DNA from: Bacillus tequilensis KCTC 13622
GTDB taxonomy: Bacteria; Bacillota; Bacilli; Bacillales; Bacillaceae
Length of the DNA: 64,000 bases
Direction of reading: 5' to 3'
Assembly: GCF_000507145.1 (NCBI RefSeq)
Contig: NZ_AYTO01000034.1
Location: 558,001-622,000, forward strand
Shown here: in pieces, positions 44,112-53,495 of the stretch
Layout of the letters: every line of letters begins with the position of its first letter
Numbering within the stretch: the stretch's first letter is position 1
The notes under the pieces: generated by a model
Seen by the model: the letters and a program-made list of their open reading frames with translations, nothing else
Databases searched by the model: none
Told to the model about the DNA's origin: nothing
Translations under genes and position numbers: made by a program

Positions 44112-45392
44112 GTGGGAGAGAAAGTGTCTATTATTTTAACAAGTTACAACAAACCTGATTATCTGCAAAAAGCGATTGAAAGCGTCATGAAGCAAACTCA
44201 TGATCTCTGGGAGCTTTTTATTATGGATGATCATTCTAATGAAGAAACGACTGCGGTGATTCACAAGTACCTTCATGACCGGCGCATTCGTTATCAAAAC
44301 AGTTTTATACATCCTGCTGAACGATTAAAAACAACCCGTTATGCCACATTAATCAATGCCGCACTCCCATTTACTGACGGCGATTACATTTCCTATCTCA
44401 CTGATGACACTGTTTATCATCCAGAGAGGCTGAGCCGGATGGTGCAGACGTTTTCAGATAAGCCTGAGGCACAGGCAGTCTATTCAAAACAGAAAGTTGT
44501 ACATGTAAACGAACGGGGAGAGGAAATCTCATATTTCTATAGAAATGCCAATACAGTGCTTCATCAGGCTGCATTTCAAGTCGATCACTGCTCAGTTATG
44601 CACCGTCGTTCGTTACTTGATCGTATTCACCATAAATATGGAAACTATTGGGATGATGATATGAAGCATTGGAATCATGGGGACTCAATTTTTTGGTCCA
44701 GGATCAACAACTTTGCCCCCTTTCTGCCGATAAATGAAGTATTAGATATAACCTATAAAACCCCTGATTCATTTCAAAATGCTTATCGGTTTCTGCCCGC
44801 CGATTTGATTGACGGCTCTTTTGTAAAAGGTTCAGATCAACATGTGTATTTTTTTGATCAGGGTGTCAGGCATCCTGTCGGGGAAAGATGGGGTTCATTG
44901 TATCTAAATCGGACTGTGGCAGTTCCAGATCCATATTTATTCCAATATAGGATCGGGAAAATTTTAAACATTCCGAATTATATTGTAGTGAAGGAAGCTG
45001 ACCAGCCCGCAATATTTTATATCGAAGCCGGAAAAAAAAGGCGGATTGCCGGTCAGTATGCTTTTCAGTTTTATCAATTTAAAAGAAAAGACATACTGAC
45101 AATTGAAAAAGAAGAACTAGCGGCGCTGCCGGAAGGGCTGCCAATTACGCGGGAACGCTCTGAATTGATTGAAAATCCGCCTGGACGAAGGCTGTTTTTC
45201 ATAGAGCGTGAGCCGTTTTTATTTTTAAACGGCGTATTTCACCCGATTAGTAAACAAGTAGCAAGGAAGTTCTTTTTACATCATAAGCCAATCTCCGCTT
45301 CTTTCCGAAATATTCAGCAATTTCCAATTGGAAAGCCGTTTGATCCGGTGTACGATGAGATTATAAAGAAATTAAATATTGCAACTGAATAA
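44112..45392 (+). CDS. cgeD: CgeD, GT2-type glycosyltransferase of the spore surface
   Basis: A 426-residue protein. Residues 1-220 form a GT2 domain starting VSIILTSYNKPDYLQKAIESVM, with an acidic DDHS motif and a TDDTV motif that would bind nucleotide-sugar and metal. The C-terminal half has repeat-like segments (DQHVYFFDQGVRHPVG, QPAIFYIEAGKKRRIAG, RRLFFIEREPFLFLNGVFHPI), each with an aromatic/Gly pattern. Probably glycosylates crust components. Start is GTG 44112 behind GGGGGG. Confidence 0.9.
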   Translation: MGEKVSIILTSYNKPDYLQKAIESVMKQTHDLWELFIMDDHSNEETTAVIHKYLHDRRIRYQNSFIHPAERLKTTRYATLINAALPFTDGDYISYLTDDTVYHPERLSRMVQTFSDKPEAQAVYSKQKVVHVNERGEEISYFYRNANTVLHQAAFQVDHCSVMHRRSLLDRIHHKYGNYWDDDMKHWNHGDSIFWSRINNFAPFLPINEVLDITYKTPDSFQNAYRFLPADLIDGSFVKGSDQHVYFFDQGVRHPVGERWGSLYLNRTVAVPDPYLFQYRIGKILNIPNYIVVKEADQPAIFYIEAGKKRRIAGQYAFQFYQFKRKDILTIEKEELAALPEGLPITRERSELIENPPGRRLFFIEREPFLFLNGVFHPISKQVARKFFLHHKPISASFRNIQQFPIGKPFDPVYDEIIKKLNIATE

Positions 45393-45420
45393 AGGGATAG
45401 GTCATAAAAAGGAGACGTTC

Positions 45421-46200
45421 ATGACAGGACATTATTCAAAAACGGAACATCAATATATATTGTTAACGTCTGAATCAGAATCGTTTGATCATTACAGTGT
45501 TTATAGAGATTCGAAGCTTCCGCAAATTTTTTCTCATAATTTTGTGCAGCTCCATGATACGTTTCCGTTGGAGCGGCTACTGGATTTTTTGCCATCCGTA
45601 CCAAAGCTGCTTGATGCGAATTATCTCCATTTAAAAGCGTCGCCAAAGCATGTTTTTCCGCTCGGTTTGAAGCAATCGCTAGTGAAAAACGGGTTTGTCG
45701 TCGAGGATGAGCTGTTATATGACATGAAGCTTATTGACTGGAAGGAGCAGGTGGGTCATCCGATAACGGCATGGGGGACAGCAAAAAGCCTTAGTGATGG
45801 ATCTTCTATTATGAAAATTTACGATTCGATTTATATAGGAGAAGCGATCGCTCAACAAAAATTAAAAAGAAAATATCCTTTTTACGAAGCGGGAACGATC
45901 ATCCTTGTTGTTTGTTACAGCGACGAGGCCCAGAAGATTCCCATCGGGTGCGGCGAGCTGTTCATTCATCCACAAGAGAAAACAGCTAAAATCGAAGAAG
46001 TGGCCATTTTGGATCAGTTTCAAAGGAAGGGCTATGGCAGTATCTTAGTGAAAGAAATGCTGTCCATCGCCAAGTCACTAGGAATGGAAGCAGCCTATTT
46101 AGTGGCTACAAGTACTGATGGCGCTACCCATTTTTATGAAAAGCTGACGTTTAAAAAATATGAGCGGGTGCATACTGTTTTTCATTATTTCCTTACATGA
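45421..46200 (+). CDS. cgeE: CgeE, GNAT acetyltransferase of the spore-surface operon
   Basis: A 259-residue protein. The last ~100 residues hold a GNAT fold: IEEVAILDQFQRKGYGSILVKEML is the acetyl-CoA-binding motif A. The first part is family-specific. It probably acetylates a sugar or peptide of the crust (inference). ATG 45421 follows AAAAGGAGACG; the 14 residues upstream are not supported. Ends the cgeCDE unit. Confidence 0.9.
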   Translation: MTGHYSKTEHQYILLTSESESFDHYSVYRDSKLPQIFSHNFVQLHDTFPLERLLDFLPSVPKLLDANYLHLKASPKHVFPLGLKQSLVKNGFVVEDELLYDMKLIDWKEQVGHPITAWGTAKSLSDGSSIMKIYDSIYIGEAIAQQKLKRKYPFYEAGTIILVVCYSDEAQKIPIGCGELFIHPQEKTAKIEEVAILDQFQRKGYGSILVKEMLSIAKSLGMEAAYLVATSTDGATHFYEKLTFKKYERVHTVFHYFLT

Positions 46201-46279
46201 AATAGGCGATTGCACAAACCATTTGGGACTTGGCCCGCATAAAATGCCGTATATCGTGATAAGAAAGGATGAAACCAGC

Positions 46280-46393
46280 ATGTATGGATACCCTGGATAC
46301 GGTTACGGGTGTGGCTGCGGGATAAATACATTTGTATTGATTGTTGTCTTGTTTATTTTGCTAATTATTGTCGGAGCCACTTTCATTTGCTAG
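46280..46393 (+). CDS. Small YjcZ/SscA-like sporulation membrane protein
   Basis: A 37-residue protein with a Gly/Tyr/Cys-rich N-terminus (MYGYPGYGYGCGCG) and one strongly hydrophobic segment (FVLIVVLFILLIIVG), the pattern of the YjcZ family of small spore proteins. ATG 46280 follows AAAGGATGAAACC. The longer frame from 46160 overlaps cgeE and is rejected. Its place after cgeE supports a spore role. Confidence 0.78.
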   Translation: MYGYPGYGYGCGCGINTFVLIVVLFILLIIVGATFIC

Positions 46394-46406
46394 ATGATGA
46401 TATTCA

Positions 46407-46443
46407 AAAGGAGTCTTTCTGTTCAGGAGGGCTCCTTTTTGTA
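46407..46443 (+). terminator. Terminator after the YjcZ-like gene
   Basis: AAAAGGAG ... CTCCTTTTT with a large loop that can form an inner stem. Confidence 0.7.
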
Positions 46444-46465
46444 TGAAAAAGTTTTTGCGGGGAAC

Positions 46466-46495
46466 GTCATGACGCAATTTGGACACTCATACAAT
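46466..46495 (+). promoter_or_regulatory. Sigma-E-type promoter of the yodT operon
   Basis: CATACAAT at 46488-46495 matches the sigma-E -10; GTCATGAC at 46466-46473 resembles the -35 (GKCATATT); spacer 14. This predicts early mother-cell expression. Confidence 0.78.
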
Positions 46496-46523
46496 AGATC
46501 AAAATGGTTTTTGAGGTGGGAAC

Positions 46524-47846
46524 ATGAGCAGTTATTTGATTAAGCCCGAGCTTAGTTCGGCCTATCCGGTTGTCAGTTATGCAAAGGGTTCATATGTTTA
46601 TGACCAGACCGGAAAAAGATATCTTGACGGCTCATCAGGTGCGGTGACATGCAGTATCGGCCACGGGGTTCGTGATGTGACTGAGAAGCTGAAAGAACAG
46701 CTTGATCAGGTGTCTTTTGCTTATCGCTCACAGTTTACGAGCGAACCTGCCGAGCAATTAGCCGCACTCTTGGCCGAGGAGCTGCCGGGAGACGTGAATT
46801 GGTCTTTTTTTGTCAACAGCGGATCGGAAGCGATAGAAACAGCTATGAAAATCGCCATTCAGTATTGGCAGGAAAAAAAGCAGACACAAAAATCCATCTT
46901 TTTGTCACGATGGAGCAGTTACCACGGAATAACTTTGGGAGCGCTTTCATTATCAGGCTTTTATGAAAGGAGATACCGGTTCACCCATCTCATTGAGCGG
47001 TATCCAGCTATCTCAGTTCCACACATGTATCGGCTGAATCATGGGGCAGAAGAAAACCTTGTTCAGACTGCAGCTGATGAACTGGAAACTGCGATCAAAA
47101 GAATCGGGAGCCAATTTATCGCCGGCTTTGTGGCTGAACCTATTATTGGGGCAGCTGGAGCAGCGATCACTCCGCCTCCGGGATATTATGAAAGATTAAA
47201 TGAAGTATGCCGCACGCATGATGTGCTCTTTATTGCAGACGAGGTGATGACAGGAGTTGGAAGAACAGGAAAAATGCTCGCGACAGAGCATTGGCACACT
47301 GTTCCTGATATTGCTGTACTGGGGAAAGGGCTAGGCGCCGGGTATGCGCCTATTGCTGCTGCCGTTGTATCTGATCCTATTATTGAAACGATCAAACAAG
47401 GTTCAGGTGTGATTATGAGCGGCCACACGTATAGTGCACATCCCTATTCGGCCAAAGCTGCTTTAGAAGTTTTGCGGTATGTGTTAAAGCACGGCTTGAT
47501 CAAACAATCAGCAAAAAAAGGAGCTGTGCTGAAAAAGAAGCTTAAAGATGCGGCATCTAAAAGCGAAATCATAGGTGATGTGCGCGGAAAAGGTCTGTTA
47601 TTAGGCGTTGAATTTGTTGCAGACAAGAAAACGAAGAAAGTGTTCCCGCCAGAGCGGGCGATTACCCAGTTTATTGTCGGCGAGGCGAAAAAACGCGGAC
47701 TGATTGTATATCCTGCCAAAGCAGGAATCGACAGCGGGGAAGGAGATGCTGTTATAATTGCTCCTCCTTTTACGATTTCAGATGATGAAATGAAAGAACT
47801 TATATCTATTTTTTCAGAAACAGTTGCAGCGGTCGAAAAAAACTGA
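46524..47846 (+). CDS. yodT: YodT, class III PLP aminotransferase
   Basis: A 440-residue omega-amino acid aminotransferase-like enzyme. Landmarks: NSGSEAIETAMK (phosphate contact), WSSYHGITLGALSLSG, the LFIADEVMTGVGRTGK Asp that pairs with the PLP nitrogen, and LGKGLGAGYAPIAA with the Schiff-base Lys. It would move the amino group of beta-lysine, acetyl-beta-lysine or a related compound. ATG 46524 follows GAGGTGGG. First gene of yodT-S-R-Q-P-kamA-yokU. Confidence 0.9.
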   Translation: MSSYLIKPELSSAYPVVSYAKGSYVYDQTGKRYLDGSSGAVTCSIGHGVRDVTEKLKEQLDQVSFAYRSQFTSEPAEQLAALLAEELPGDVNWSFFVNSGSEAIETAMKIAIQYWQEKKQTQKSIFLSRWSSYHGITLGALSLSGFYERRYRFTHLIERYPAISVPHMYRLNHGAEENLVQTAADELETAIKRIGSQFIAGFVAEPIIGAAGAAITPPPGYYERLNEVCRTHDVLFIADEVMTGVGRTGKMLATEHWHTVPDIAVLGKGLGAGYAPIAAAVVSDPIIETIKQGSGVIMSGHTYSAHPYSAKAALEVLRYVLKHGLIKQSAKKGAVLKKKLKDAASKSEIIGDVRGKGLLLGVEFVADKKTKKVFPPERAITQFIVGEAKKRGLIVYPAKAGIDSGEGDAVIIAPPFTISDDEMKELISIFSETVAAVEKN

Positions 47847-47863
47847 AAAAGGGTTGAAATGAA

Positions 47864-48553
47864 ATGGCGCCATTTCAAAAAACGATCAGCATCGAAACAG
47901 CAATTGCGGATGTTCAGGACGGATCCGTCCTGATGTTTGGCGGTTTTGGGGGAGTCGGCTCGCCTCCTTCATTGATTGAAGCTATATTGGACAGCGGTGT
48001 AACAGATTTAACCGTCATTTGCAATGATGCCGGTTTCCCGGAAATAGGGATCGGTCCGCTTATTGTCAATCAACGGGTCAAAACCCTGATCGCATCGCAT
48101 ATCGGTTCTAATCCTGTAGCCGGAAAACAGATGACAGACGGAATATTAGAGGTCCAATTTTCACCGCAGGGAACGCTTGCAGAACGGATTCGCGCCGGCG
48201 GAGCGGGACTCGGCGGCATTTTAACCGATGTCGGTATTGATAATCAAATGGTCTGTGAAAAAAAGGACATCGTGACTGTGGCGGGAAAGCGATACTTGGT
48301 TGAAGAGGCGCTGACGGCAGATTTTGCCTTCATCAATGCGCGCATTGCCGATGAATTCGGCAATGTGACGTATGATAAAACAGCGCGCAATATGAATCCG
48401 CTTATGGCAATGGCCGCCAGGAGAACCTTTGCCGAAGCTGAGCGTATCGTCCCGATGGGAGAAATCTCCGAAGAAATGATTGTCACACCGGGGGTTTTTG
48501 TCGAGGGGGTTGTGAGAAGCGAAGGAGTGAAGTGGAAATGGGCTTGGGAGTAG
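47864..48553 (+). CDS. yodS: YodS, CoA-transferase subunit A
   Basis: A 229-residue 3-oxoacid CoA-transferase alpha subunit (SCOT/AtoD type): GGFGGVGSPPSLIEAI near the N-terminus, then SHIGSNPVAGKQM, FSPQGTLAERIRAGGAGLGG. It forms a heteromer with YodR. Substrate may be an intermediate of lysine breakdown (inference). The end overlaps the yodR start by 16 bases. Confidence 0.9.
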   Translation: MAPFQKTISIETAIADVQDGSVLMFGGFGGVGSPPSLIEAILDSGVTDLTVICNDAGFPEIGIGPLIVNQRVKTLIASHIGSNPVAGKQMTDGILEVQFSPQGTLAERIRAGGAGLGGILTDVGIDNQMVCEKKDIVTVAGKRYLVEEALTADFAFINARIADEFGNVTYDKTARNMNPLMAMAARRTFAEAERIVPMGEISEEMIVTPGVFVEGVVRSEGVKWKWAWE

Positions 48554-49191
48554 CAGAGAGAGAACAGATCGCAAAACGGGCCGCTTCTGAAATCAAGCAG
48601 GGCATGATTGTGAATCTCGGTATCGGCATCCCATCCTTAGTGCCGAACTTTTTGCCGTCTGACATGCAGGTCATGCTTCAGGCGGAAAACGGTGTGCTCG
48701 GGATTGGCGAAAGCCCTCATAAGGGAAAAGAGGATAAACATTTATGCAACGCCGCAGGATATCCTGTCCGTGCTGTAAAAGGGGCATCTTATTTTGATAC
48801 AACGATGTCTTTTGCGATGATCAGAAGAGGCAAAATCGACATTACGATTTTAGGAGCCCTGCAGGTGAGCCGCTCAGGCGATTTGGCAAATTGGCTCGTC
48901 CCAGGAAAAAAGGTGCCGGGCATGGGCGGGGCGATGGAACTGGCCCAAAAAGCGAAAAAAGTGGTTGTCGTCATGAGTCATACTGATCAAAAGGGAAGGC
49001 CTAAATTAACAGAGACATGCACGCTTCCTTTAACTGCAGCAGGCTGTGTAGATTTGATCATTACTGAAAAAGCGGTTTTTGAGGTTGACGGCTATCATTT
49101 TATTTTAAAAGAGCTGATGAACGGCTCGACAATCGACGAGGTGTTGAAGGTGACTGAAGCTGAAATCAAAATAGATATGCCTTTTTCTTAA
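48538..49191 (+). CDS. yodR: YodR, CoA-transferase subunit B
   Basis: A 217-residue 3-oxoacid CoA-transferase beta subunit. The catalytic glutamate is in [12 protein letters not shown] (the conserved ENG motif). Other family segments are [15 protein letters not shown] and [25 protein letters not shown] 48538 is preferred over GTG 48532, which is too close to AAGGAGTGA. Overlaps yodS; the two subunits are translated together. Confidence 0.9.
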   Translation: MGLGVAEREQIAKRAASEIKQGMIVNLGIGIPSLVPNFLPSDMQVMLQAENGVLGIGESPHKGKEDKHLCNAAGYPVRAVKGASYFDTTMSFAMIRRGKIDITILGALQVSRSGDLANWLVPGKKVPGMGGAMELAQKAKKVVVVMSHTDQKGRPKLTETCTLPLTAAGCVDLIITEKAVFEVDGYHFILKELMNGSTIDEVLKVTEAEIKIDMPFS

Positions 49192-49205
49192 AAGGGGGAA
49201 TGAGG

Positions 49206-50510
49206 ATGGAAGAGATTGAGAGAAAAGTAATCGGGTGGCTTGATCAGCATTCGGCCAAAGCCATTCGTCTTCTCAAAAGGCTGATCGGAGAAAAAAGCAC
49301 ATTGGGCTCAGAGTTTAACGCTCAAGCAGTCGTGCTTGAAAAGCTCCGGCAATTTCAGATGGACATTGACTTGTGGGAGCCAAGCCTAAAGCAATTAAAA
49401 CAGCATCCCTACTTTAAATCGGATCGTTCTGATTTTCATGAAAGCCCGAACATTGTTGCCAAAAAAACGGGAGCGGGCGGGGGCAGGTCACTGATTTTAA
49501 ACGGTCATATCGATGTTGTGCCTGAAGGCAGTGTAAAGGATTGGACGTATGAGCCATTTCAAGCTGTCGAAGAAAACGGTAAAATATACGGCCGCGGCTC
49601 AACGGATATGAAGGGAGGCAATACAGCCCTTCTTTTTGCTTTAGAAGCCCTGCACGCCTGCGATGTCAAATTGAAGGGAGATGTATTGTTTCAAAGTGTT
49701 ATAGATGAAGAGTGCGGCGGTGCGGGAACACTGTCTGCCATCATGAGAGGCTATCGTGCTGACGGTGCGCTGATTCCGGAACCCACGAATATGAAACTTT
49801 TTATAAAGCAGCAGGGCTCGATGTGGTTTCGGATCACAGTGAAGGGATTGGCGGCACATGGAGGCACACGCTATGAGGGAGTAAGCGCGATTGAAAAAAG
49901 CATGCACGTGATCACAGCCATACAAGAGCTGGAGAAAGTCCGCAATGCGAGAATATCAGATCCGCTGTATGACAATGTCCCCATACCAGTACCGGTGAAT
50001 ATCGGCACCATCTCAGGCGGTGCATGGCCATCTTCCGTTGCAGACCGTGTCGTTATTGAAGGAAGATGCGGAATTGCTCCCCATGAACAACCAGAAGCCG
50101 TAAAACTTGAATTGGAAAACTGGCTGAAGGATTTAGAATACCGTGACGAATGGTTTAAACGCCACCCGGTAAAAGTGGAATGGTTCGGCGCTCAATGGCT
50201 GCCAAATGATTTACCTGATGACCATCCTTTAATTTCAGTGCTGCAATCAGCCTATCAAAAAATGAAACGGACAGCGCCAATCACCGAAGCCTCGCCATGG
50301 GGAACGGACGGAGGACTTTTATATCATGCGGGAGATACGCCAGTGATTGTATTCGGGCCTGGGGAAACAAAAACAGCCCATCAGGCAAATGAATACATTG
50401 AGGTTGAAGCCATGATAGAATCTGCTAAAATTATTGCGCTTTTTGTTATGGATTGGTGCGGGGTTCATACAGACGGGGAGGATGCGGATGCTCAAGTCGA
50501 TAAAGAGTAA
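49206..50510 (+). CDS. yodQ: YodQ, M20-family deacylase (ArgE/DapE type)
   Basis: A 434-residue zinc peptidase-fold enzyme. Metal ligands: [11 protein letters not shown] (His), [15 protein letters not shown] (bridging Asp), DEECGG (Glu pair), LIPEPTNM (Glu) and [18 protein letters not shown] (late His). Likely removes an acyl group, possibly the acetyl group of N-acetyl-beta-lysine or its derivative. ATG 49206 is 7 bases from AAGGGGGA; ATG 49200 is too close. The end overlaps yodP by 23 bases. Confidence 0.88.
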   Translation: MEEIERKVIGWLDQHSAKAIRLLKRLIGEKSTLGSEFNAQAVVLEKLRQFQMDIDLWEPSLKQLKQHPYFKSDRSDFHESPNIVAKKTGAGGGRSLILNGHIDVVPEGSVKDWTYEPFQAVEENGKIYGRGSTDMKGGNTALLFALEALHACDVKLKGDVLFQSVIDEECGGAGTLSAIMRGYRADGALIPEPTNMKLFIKQQGSMWFRITVKGLAAHGGTRYEGVSAIEKSMHVITAIQELEKVRNARISDPLYDNVPIPVPVNIGTISGGAWPSSVADRVVIEGRCGIAPHEQPEAVKLELENWLKDLEYRDEWFKRHPVKVEWFGAQWLPNDLPDDHPLISVLQSAYQKMKRTAPITEASPWGTDGGLLYHAGDTPVIVFGPGETKTAHQANEYIEVEAMIESAKIIALFVMDWCGVHTDGEDADAQVDKE

Positions 50511-51315
50511 CGGGGTTACAGCTGTTCTGGATCATGACGGCTTTAATAAACGAATCAGAGTGGTTCGTTATGACGGGGCCATTGAGAAGGCTCTGCCTGA
50601 AATCGTGGCAGCAGCAAAAGAAGAGAAGGCGGACAAAATCATCGTCTATGCGAAACAGCATGATGAGCCAGTGCTTGCCAAGCAATTGTTTGCGCCGGAG
50701 GGTTTTCTCAAGGGCTATTATCTCGGCCATCCGGCATGTGTCATGGTCCGTTATCTCACAGAAAAGCGGAGGCAAACAGATTCTTATGTAAAGGAACATG
50801 AGATGATAGAAGCTTTATATCGCACAGCACCTCGCCGCCGAAGTGAAAATAAACCCGATTTTACGATAAGAAAAGCAGAAGCAAATGACATGTACCAGCT
50901 ATCGATGCTGTATAAAAAAGTATTCCGTACGTATCCGACCCCAGTATTTGATCCCGCTTATATTGAACAGACGATGAATGAAAATACGATATATTATGTC
51001 ATGCTTGATCATGACAGTCTGATCTGCGCAGCAAGCGCAGATATCAATCCAGAGCTGGGTCATGCGGAAATAACTGACTGCGCTGTGCTTCCGGAATATC
51101 GCGGATGTTCACTGACGAGCTTTTTAATTGAAGCATTAGAAAAAGAAATGGCTGAGCAGGAGATCTTTCACGTATTTTCTCTCGCCCGTGCTGCGTCTTT
51201 TGGGATGAATGCTGTGTTGTACCATTCCGGTTATCAATACGGCGGAAGGCTGATCAATAATTGCTATATATCCGAAGGTCTTGAAAACATGAATATATGG
51301 TGCAAGCACCTGTAA
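50488..51315 (+). CDS. yodP: YodP (AblB), beta-lysine N6-acetyltransferase
   Basis: A 275-residue GNAT enzyme. The acetyl-CoA motif lies in [27 protein letters not shown] (around 205-230); the N-terminal ~120 residues are typical of AblB. Together with lysine 2,3-aminomutase it makes N-epsilon-acetyl-beta-lysine, a compatible solute in archaea; in Bacillus the physiological role is less clear. ATG 50488 lies 6 bases after GGGGAGG; ATG 50482 touches that site. Confidence 0.9.
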   Translation: MLKSIKSNGVTAVLDHDGFNKRIRVVRYDGAIEKALPEIVAAAKEEKADKIIVYAKQHDEPVLAKQLFAPEGFLKGYYLGHPACVMVRYLTEKRRQTDSYVKEHEMIEALYRTAPRRRSENKPDFTIRKAEANDMYQLSMLYKKVFRTYPTPVFDPAYIEQTMNENTIYYVMLDHDSLICAASADINPELGHAEITDCAVLPEYRGCSLTSFLIEALEKEMAEQEIFHVFSLARAASFGMNAVLYHSGYQYGGRLINNCYISEGLENMNIWCKHL

Positions 51316-51344
51316 GTGAAAACGTTGCGCGAGGAGGAATTCAT

Positions 51345-52760
51345 TTGGAAAGCAAATGGTATAAACCGAAACGGCATTGGAAGGAGATCGAGTTATGGAA
51401 GGACGTTCCGGAAGAGAAATGGAACGATTGGCTTTGGCAGCTGACACATACGGTAAGAACGTTAGATGATTTGAAAAAAGTCATTAATTTGACCGAAGAT
51501 GAAGAGGAAGGCGTCAGAATTTCAACCAAAACGATCCCCTTAAATATTACACCTTACTATGCTTCCTTAATGGACCCCGACAATCCGAGATGCCCGATCC
51601 GCATGCAGTCAGTACCGCTTTCTGAAGAAATGCACAAAACAAAATACGATCTGGAAGACCCGCTCCATGAGGATGAAGATTCACCGGTGCCAGGTTTGAC
51701 GCACCGCTATCCAGACCGTGTGCTGTTTCTTGTCACGAATCAATGTTCCATGTACTGCCGCTACTGCACAAGAAGGCGTTTTTCCGGACAAATTGGAATG
51801 GGCGTCCCTAAAAAACAGCTTGATGCTGCGATTGCTTATATCCGCGAAACACCCGAAATCCGTGATTGTTTGATTTCAGGCGGTGACGGGCTGTTAATCA
51901 ATGACCAAATTTTAGAATACATTTTAAAAGAGCTCCGCAGCATTCCGCATCTGGAAGTCATCAGAATCGGAACAAGGGCGCCTGTCGTCTTTCCGCAGCG
52001 CATTACCGATCAGCTGTGCGAAATACTGAAAAAATATCATCCGGTCTGGCTGAACACCCATTTCAACACAAGCATCGAAATGACAGAGGAATCCGTTGAG
52101 GCCTGTGAAAAGCTGGTGAACGCAGGAGTGCCGGTCGGAAATCAGGCCGTCGTGTTAACGGGTATTAATGATTCGGTCCCCATCATGAAAAAGCTCATGC
52201 ACGACTTGGTAAAAATCAGAGTCCGCCCATATTATATTTATCAATGTGATCTGTCAGAAGGGATCGGGCATTTCAGAGCCCCTGTTTCCAAAGGTTTGGA
52301 GATTATTGAAGGGCTGAGAGGCCATACCTCAGGGTATGCGGTTCCTACCTTTGTCGTTGACGCACCGGGCGGCGGGGGAAAAATCGCCCTGCAGCCAAAC
52401 TATGTCCTGTCGCAAAGTCCAGACAAAGTCATCTTGAGAAATTTTGAAGGTGTGATTACGTCATATCCGGAGCCGGAGAATTATATTCCTAACCAGGCTG
52501 ACGCCTATTTTGAGTCCGTTTATCCTGAAATCGCTGACAAAAAGGAGCCGATCGGGCTAAGTGCCATTTTTGCTGACAAAGATGTCTCATTCACACCGGA
52601 AAATGTAGCCCGAATCAAAAGAAGAGAGGCATATATAGCGAATCCGGAGCATGAAACATTAAAAGACCGGCGTGAGAAAAGAGACCAGCTCAAAGAAAAG
52701 AAATATTTGGCGCAGCAAAAAAAGCAGAAAGGCGCTGAAAACGGAGGTGATTCTTCATGA
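51345..52760 (+). CDS. kamA: L-lysine 2,3-aminomutase KamA
   Basis: A 471-residue radical SAM and PLP enzyme that turns L-lysine into L-beta-lysine. The iron-sulfur cysteines are Cys134, Cys138 and Cys141 (CSMYCRYC). SGGDGLL is a SAM-contact motif, and the PLP Lys is in the VDAPGGGGKIAL segment. The highly charged C-terminal tail (Lys/Glu/Gln) is typical of the Bacillus form. Start is TTG 51345 after AGGAGGAATTCA; the frame upstream to 51297 overlaps yodP. Ends ATGA-coupled with yokU. Confidence 0.95.
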   Translation: MESKWYKPKRHWKEIELWKDVPEEKWNDWLWQLTHTVRTLDDLKKVINLTEDEEEGVRISTKTIPLNITPYYASLMDPDNPRCPIRMQSVPLSEEMHKTKYDLEDPLHEDEDSPVPGLTHRYPDRVLFLVTNQCSMYCRYCTRRRFSGQIGMGVPKKQLDAAIAYIRETPEIRDCLISGGDGLLINDQILEYILKELRSIPHLEVIRIGTRAPVVFPQRITDQLCEILKKYHPVWLNTHFNTSIEMTEESVEACEKLVNAGVPVGNQAVVLTGINDSVPIMKKLMHDLVKIRVRPYYIYQCDLSEGIGHFRAPVSKGLEIIEGLRGHTSGYAVPTFVVDAPGGGGKIALQPNYVLSQSPDKVILRNFEGVITSYPEPENYIPNQADAYFESVYPEIADKKEPIGLSAIFADKDVSFTPENVARIKRREAYIANPEHETLKDRREKRDQLKEKKYLAQQKKQKGAENGGDSS

Positions 52761-53035
52761 GAACATGCGAATGGTGCGGCGAGCTTAAAGCGATACCCGG
52801 CAGGAACACGGTATACTGGGAGCTCCCTGATGGAACAAGAGCCATAGAACTGACAGACACCCCCGCCATGGTGTGTGCTTCCTGTGGAATGACCTATCAG
52901 GAGGAAGCCACAATAAAGGAGGTTGAGGATCAGCTGCTTTTGATTCAAACAAAAAATCTGCCCGAAAGCCTGACGTATCAGCAGCTCATGGAGACAGAAA
53001 GGATTCTGAAACGCAATTATTTTGACTTCTCCTGA
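52757..53035 (+). CDS. yokU: YokU, YgiT-type zinc-finger protein
   Basis: A 92-residue protein with two Cys-x2-Cys pairs (CEWCGE and CASCGM) that form a YgiT-type zinc finger, then a helical tail. In toxin-antitoxin pairs such fingers belong to MqsA-like proteins, but no toxin is beside it; here it overlaps kamA by 4 bases and is part of the lysine operon. Function unknown. Confidence 0.87.
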   Translation: MRTCEWCGELKAIPGRNTVYWELPDGTRAIELTDTPAMVCASCGMTYQEEATIKEVEDQLLLIQTKNLPESLTYQQLMETERILKRNYFDFS

Positions 53036-53057
53036 ATGATTGTTCGGTATTCTTTTG

Positions 53058-53085
53058 TTGTAATTTTACACTTGAATTGTATAAT
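53058..53085 (+). promoter_or_regulatory. Sigma-A-type promoter of yozE
   Basis: TTGTAA 53058-53063 and TATAAT 53080-53085, 16-base spacer. Confidence 0.65.
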
Positions 53086-53121
53086 AGAACAACAAAAGAC
53101 AGACACCAGGAGGGGAAACCC

Positions 53122-53346
53122 ATGAAATCCTTTTATCACTATTTATTGAAATACAGACACCCGAAGCCGCAGGACAGCATCAGTGAATTTGCCAATCAAG
53201 CGTATGAGGATCACAGCTTCCCAAAAACCTCAACCGATTATCATGAAATCAGTTCATATTTAGAGCTGAACGCAGATTATCTTCATACGATGGCGACGTT
53301 TGATGAAGCTTGGGATCAATACGAGGCTGAAGTGCACGGCAGATAG
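53122..53346 (+). CDS. yozE: YozE, UPF0346 small protein
   Basis: A 74-residue helical protein with SFYHYLLKYRHPKPQDSISEFA and DYHEISSYLELNADYL, the UPF0346 signature. ATG 53122 follows AGGAGGGGAAACC. A structure of the family shows a SAM-like helical bundle; nucleic-acid binding has been suggested but not shown here. Confidence 0.88.
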   Translation: MKSFYHYLLKYRHPKPQDSISEFANQAYEDHSFPKTSTDYHEISSYLELNADYLHTMATFDEAWDQYEAEVHGR

Positions 53347-53355
53347 TAGCTGGTT

Positions 53356-53383
53356 CATCCGCAGATCACTGCGGATTTTTTTA
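53356..53383 (+). terminator. Terminator after yozE
   Basis: ATCCGCAG / CTGCGGAT with an ATCA loop and seven T. Confidence 0.86.
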
Positions 53384-53495
53384 TGCCCTCACCCATATAT
53401 AATTGGATATTTCCTTTGGTTTTCATGCCCATGCGAATCGGAGTCACCCGGCATACGATAGCGTATGAGAAATGTTGCGGCGAGGGGGAGACACC

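Noticed and set aside
52757..53035. yokU as an MqsA-type antitoxin
   Set aside because: The zinc-finger pattern is shared, but there is no toxin-sized partner and the gene overlaps kamA in a metabolic operon.
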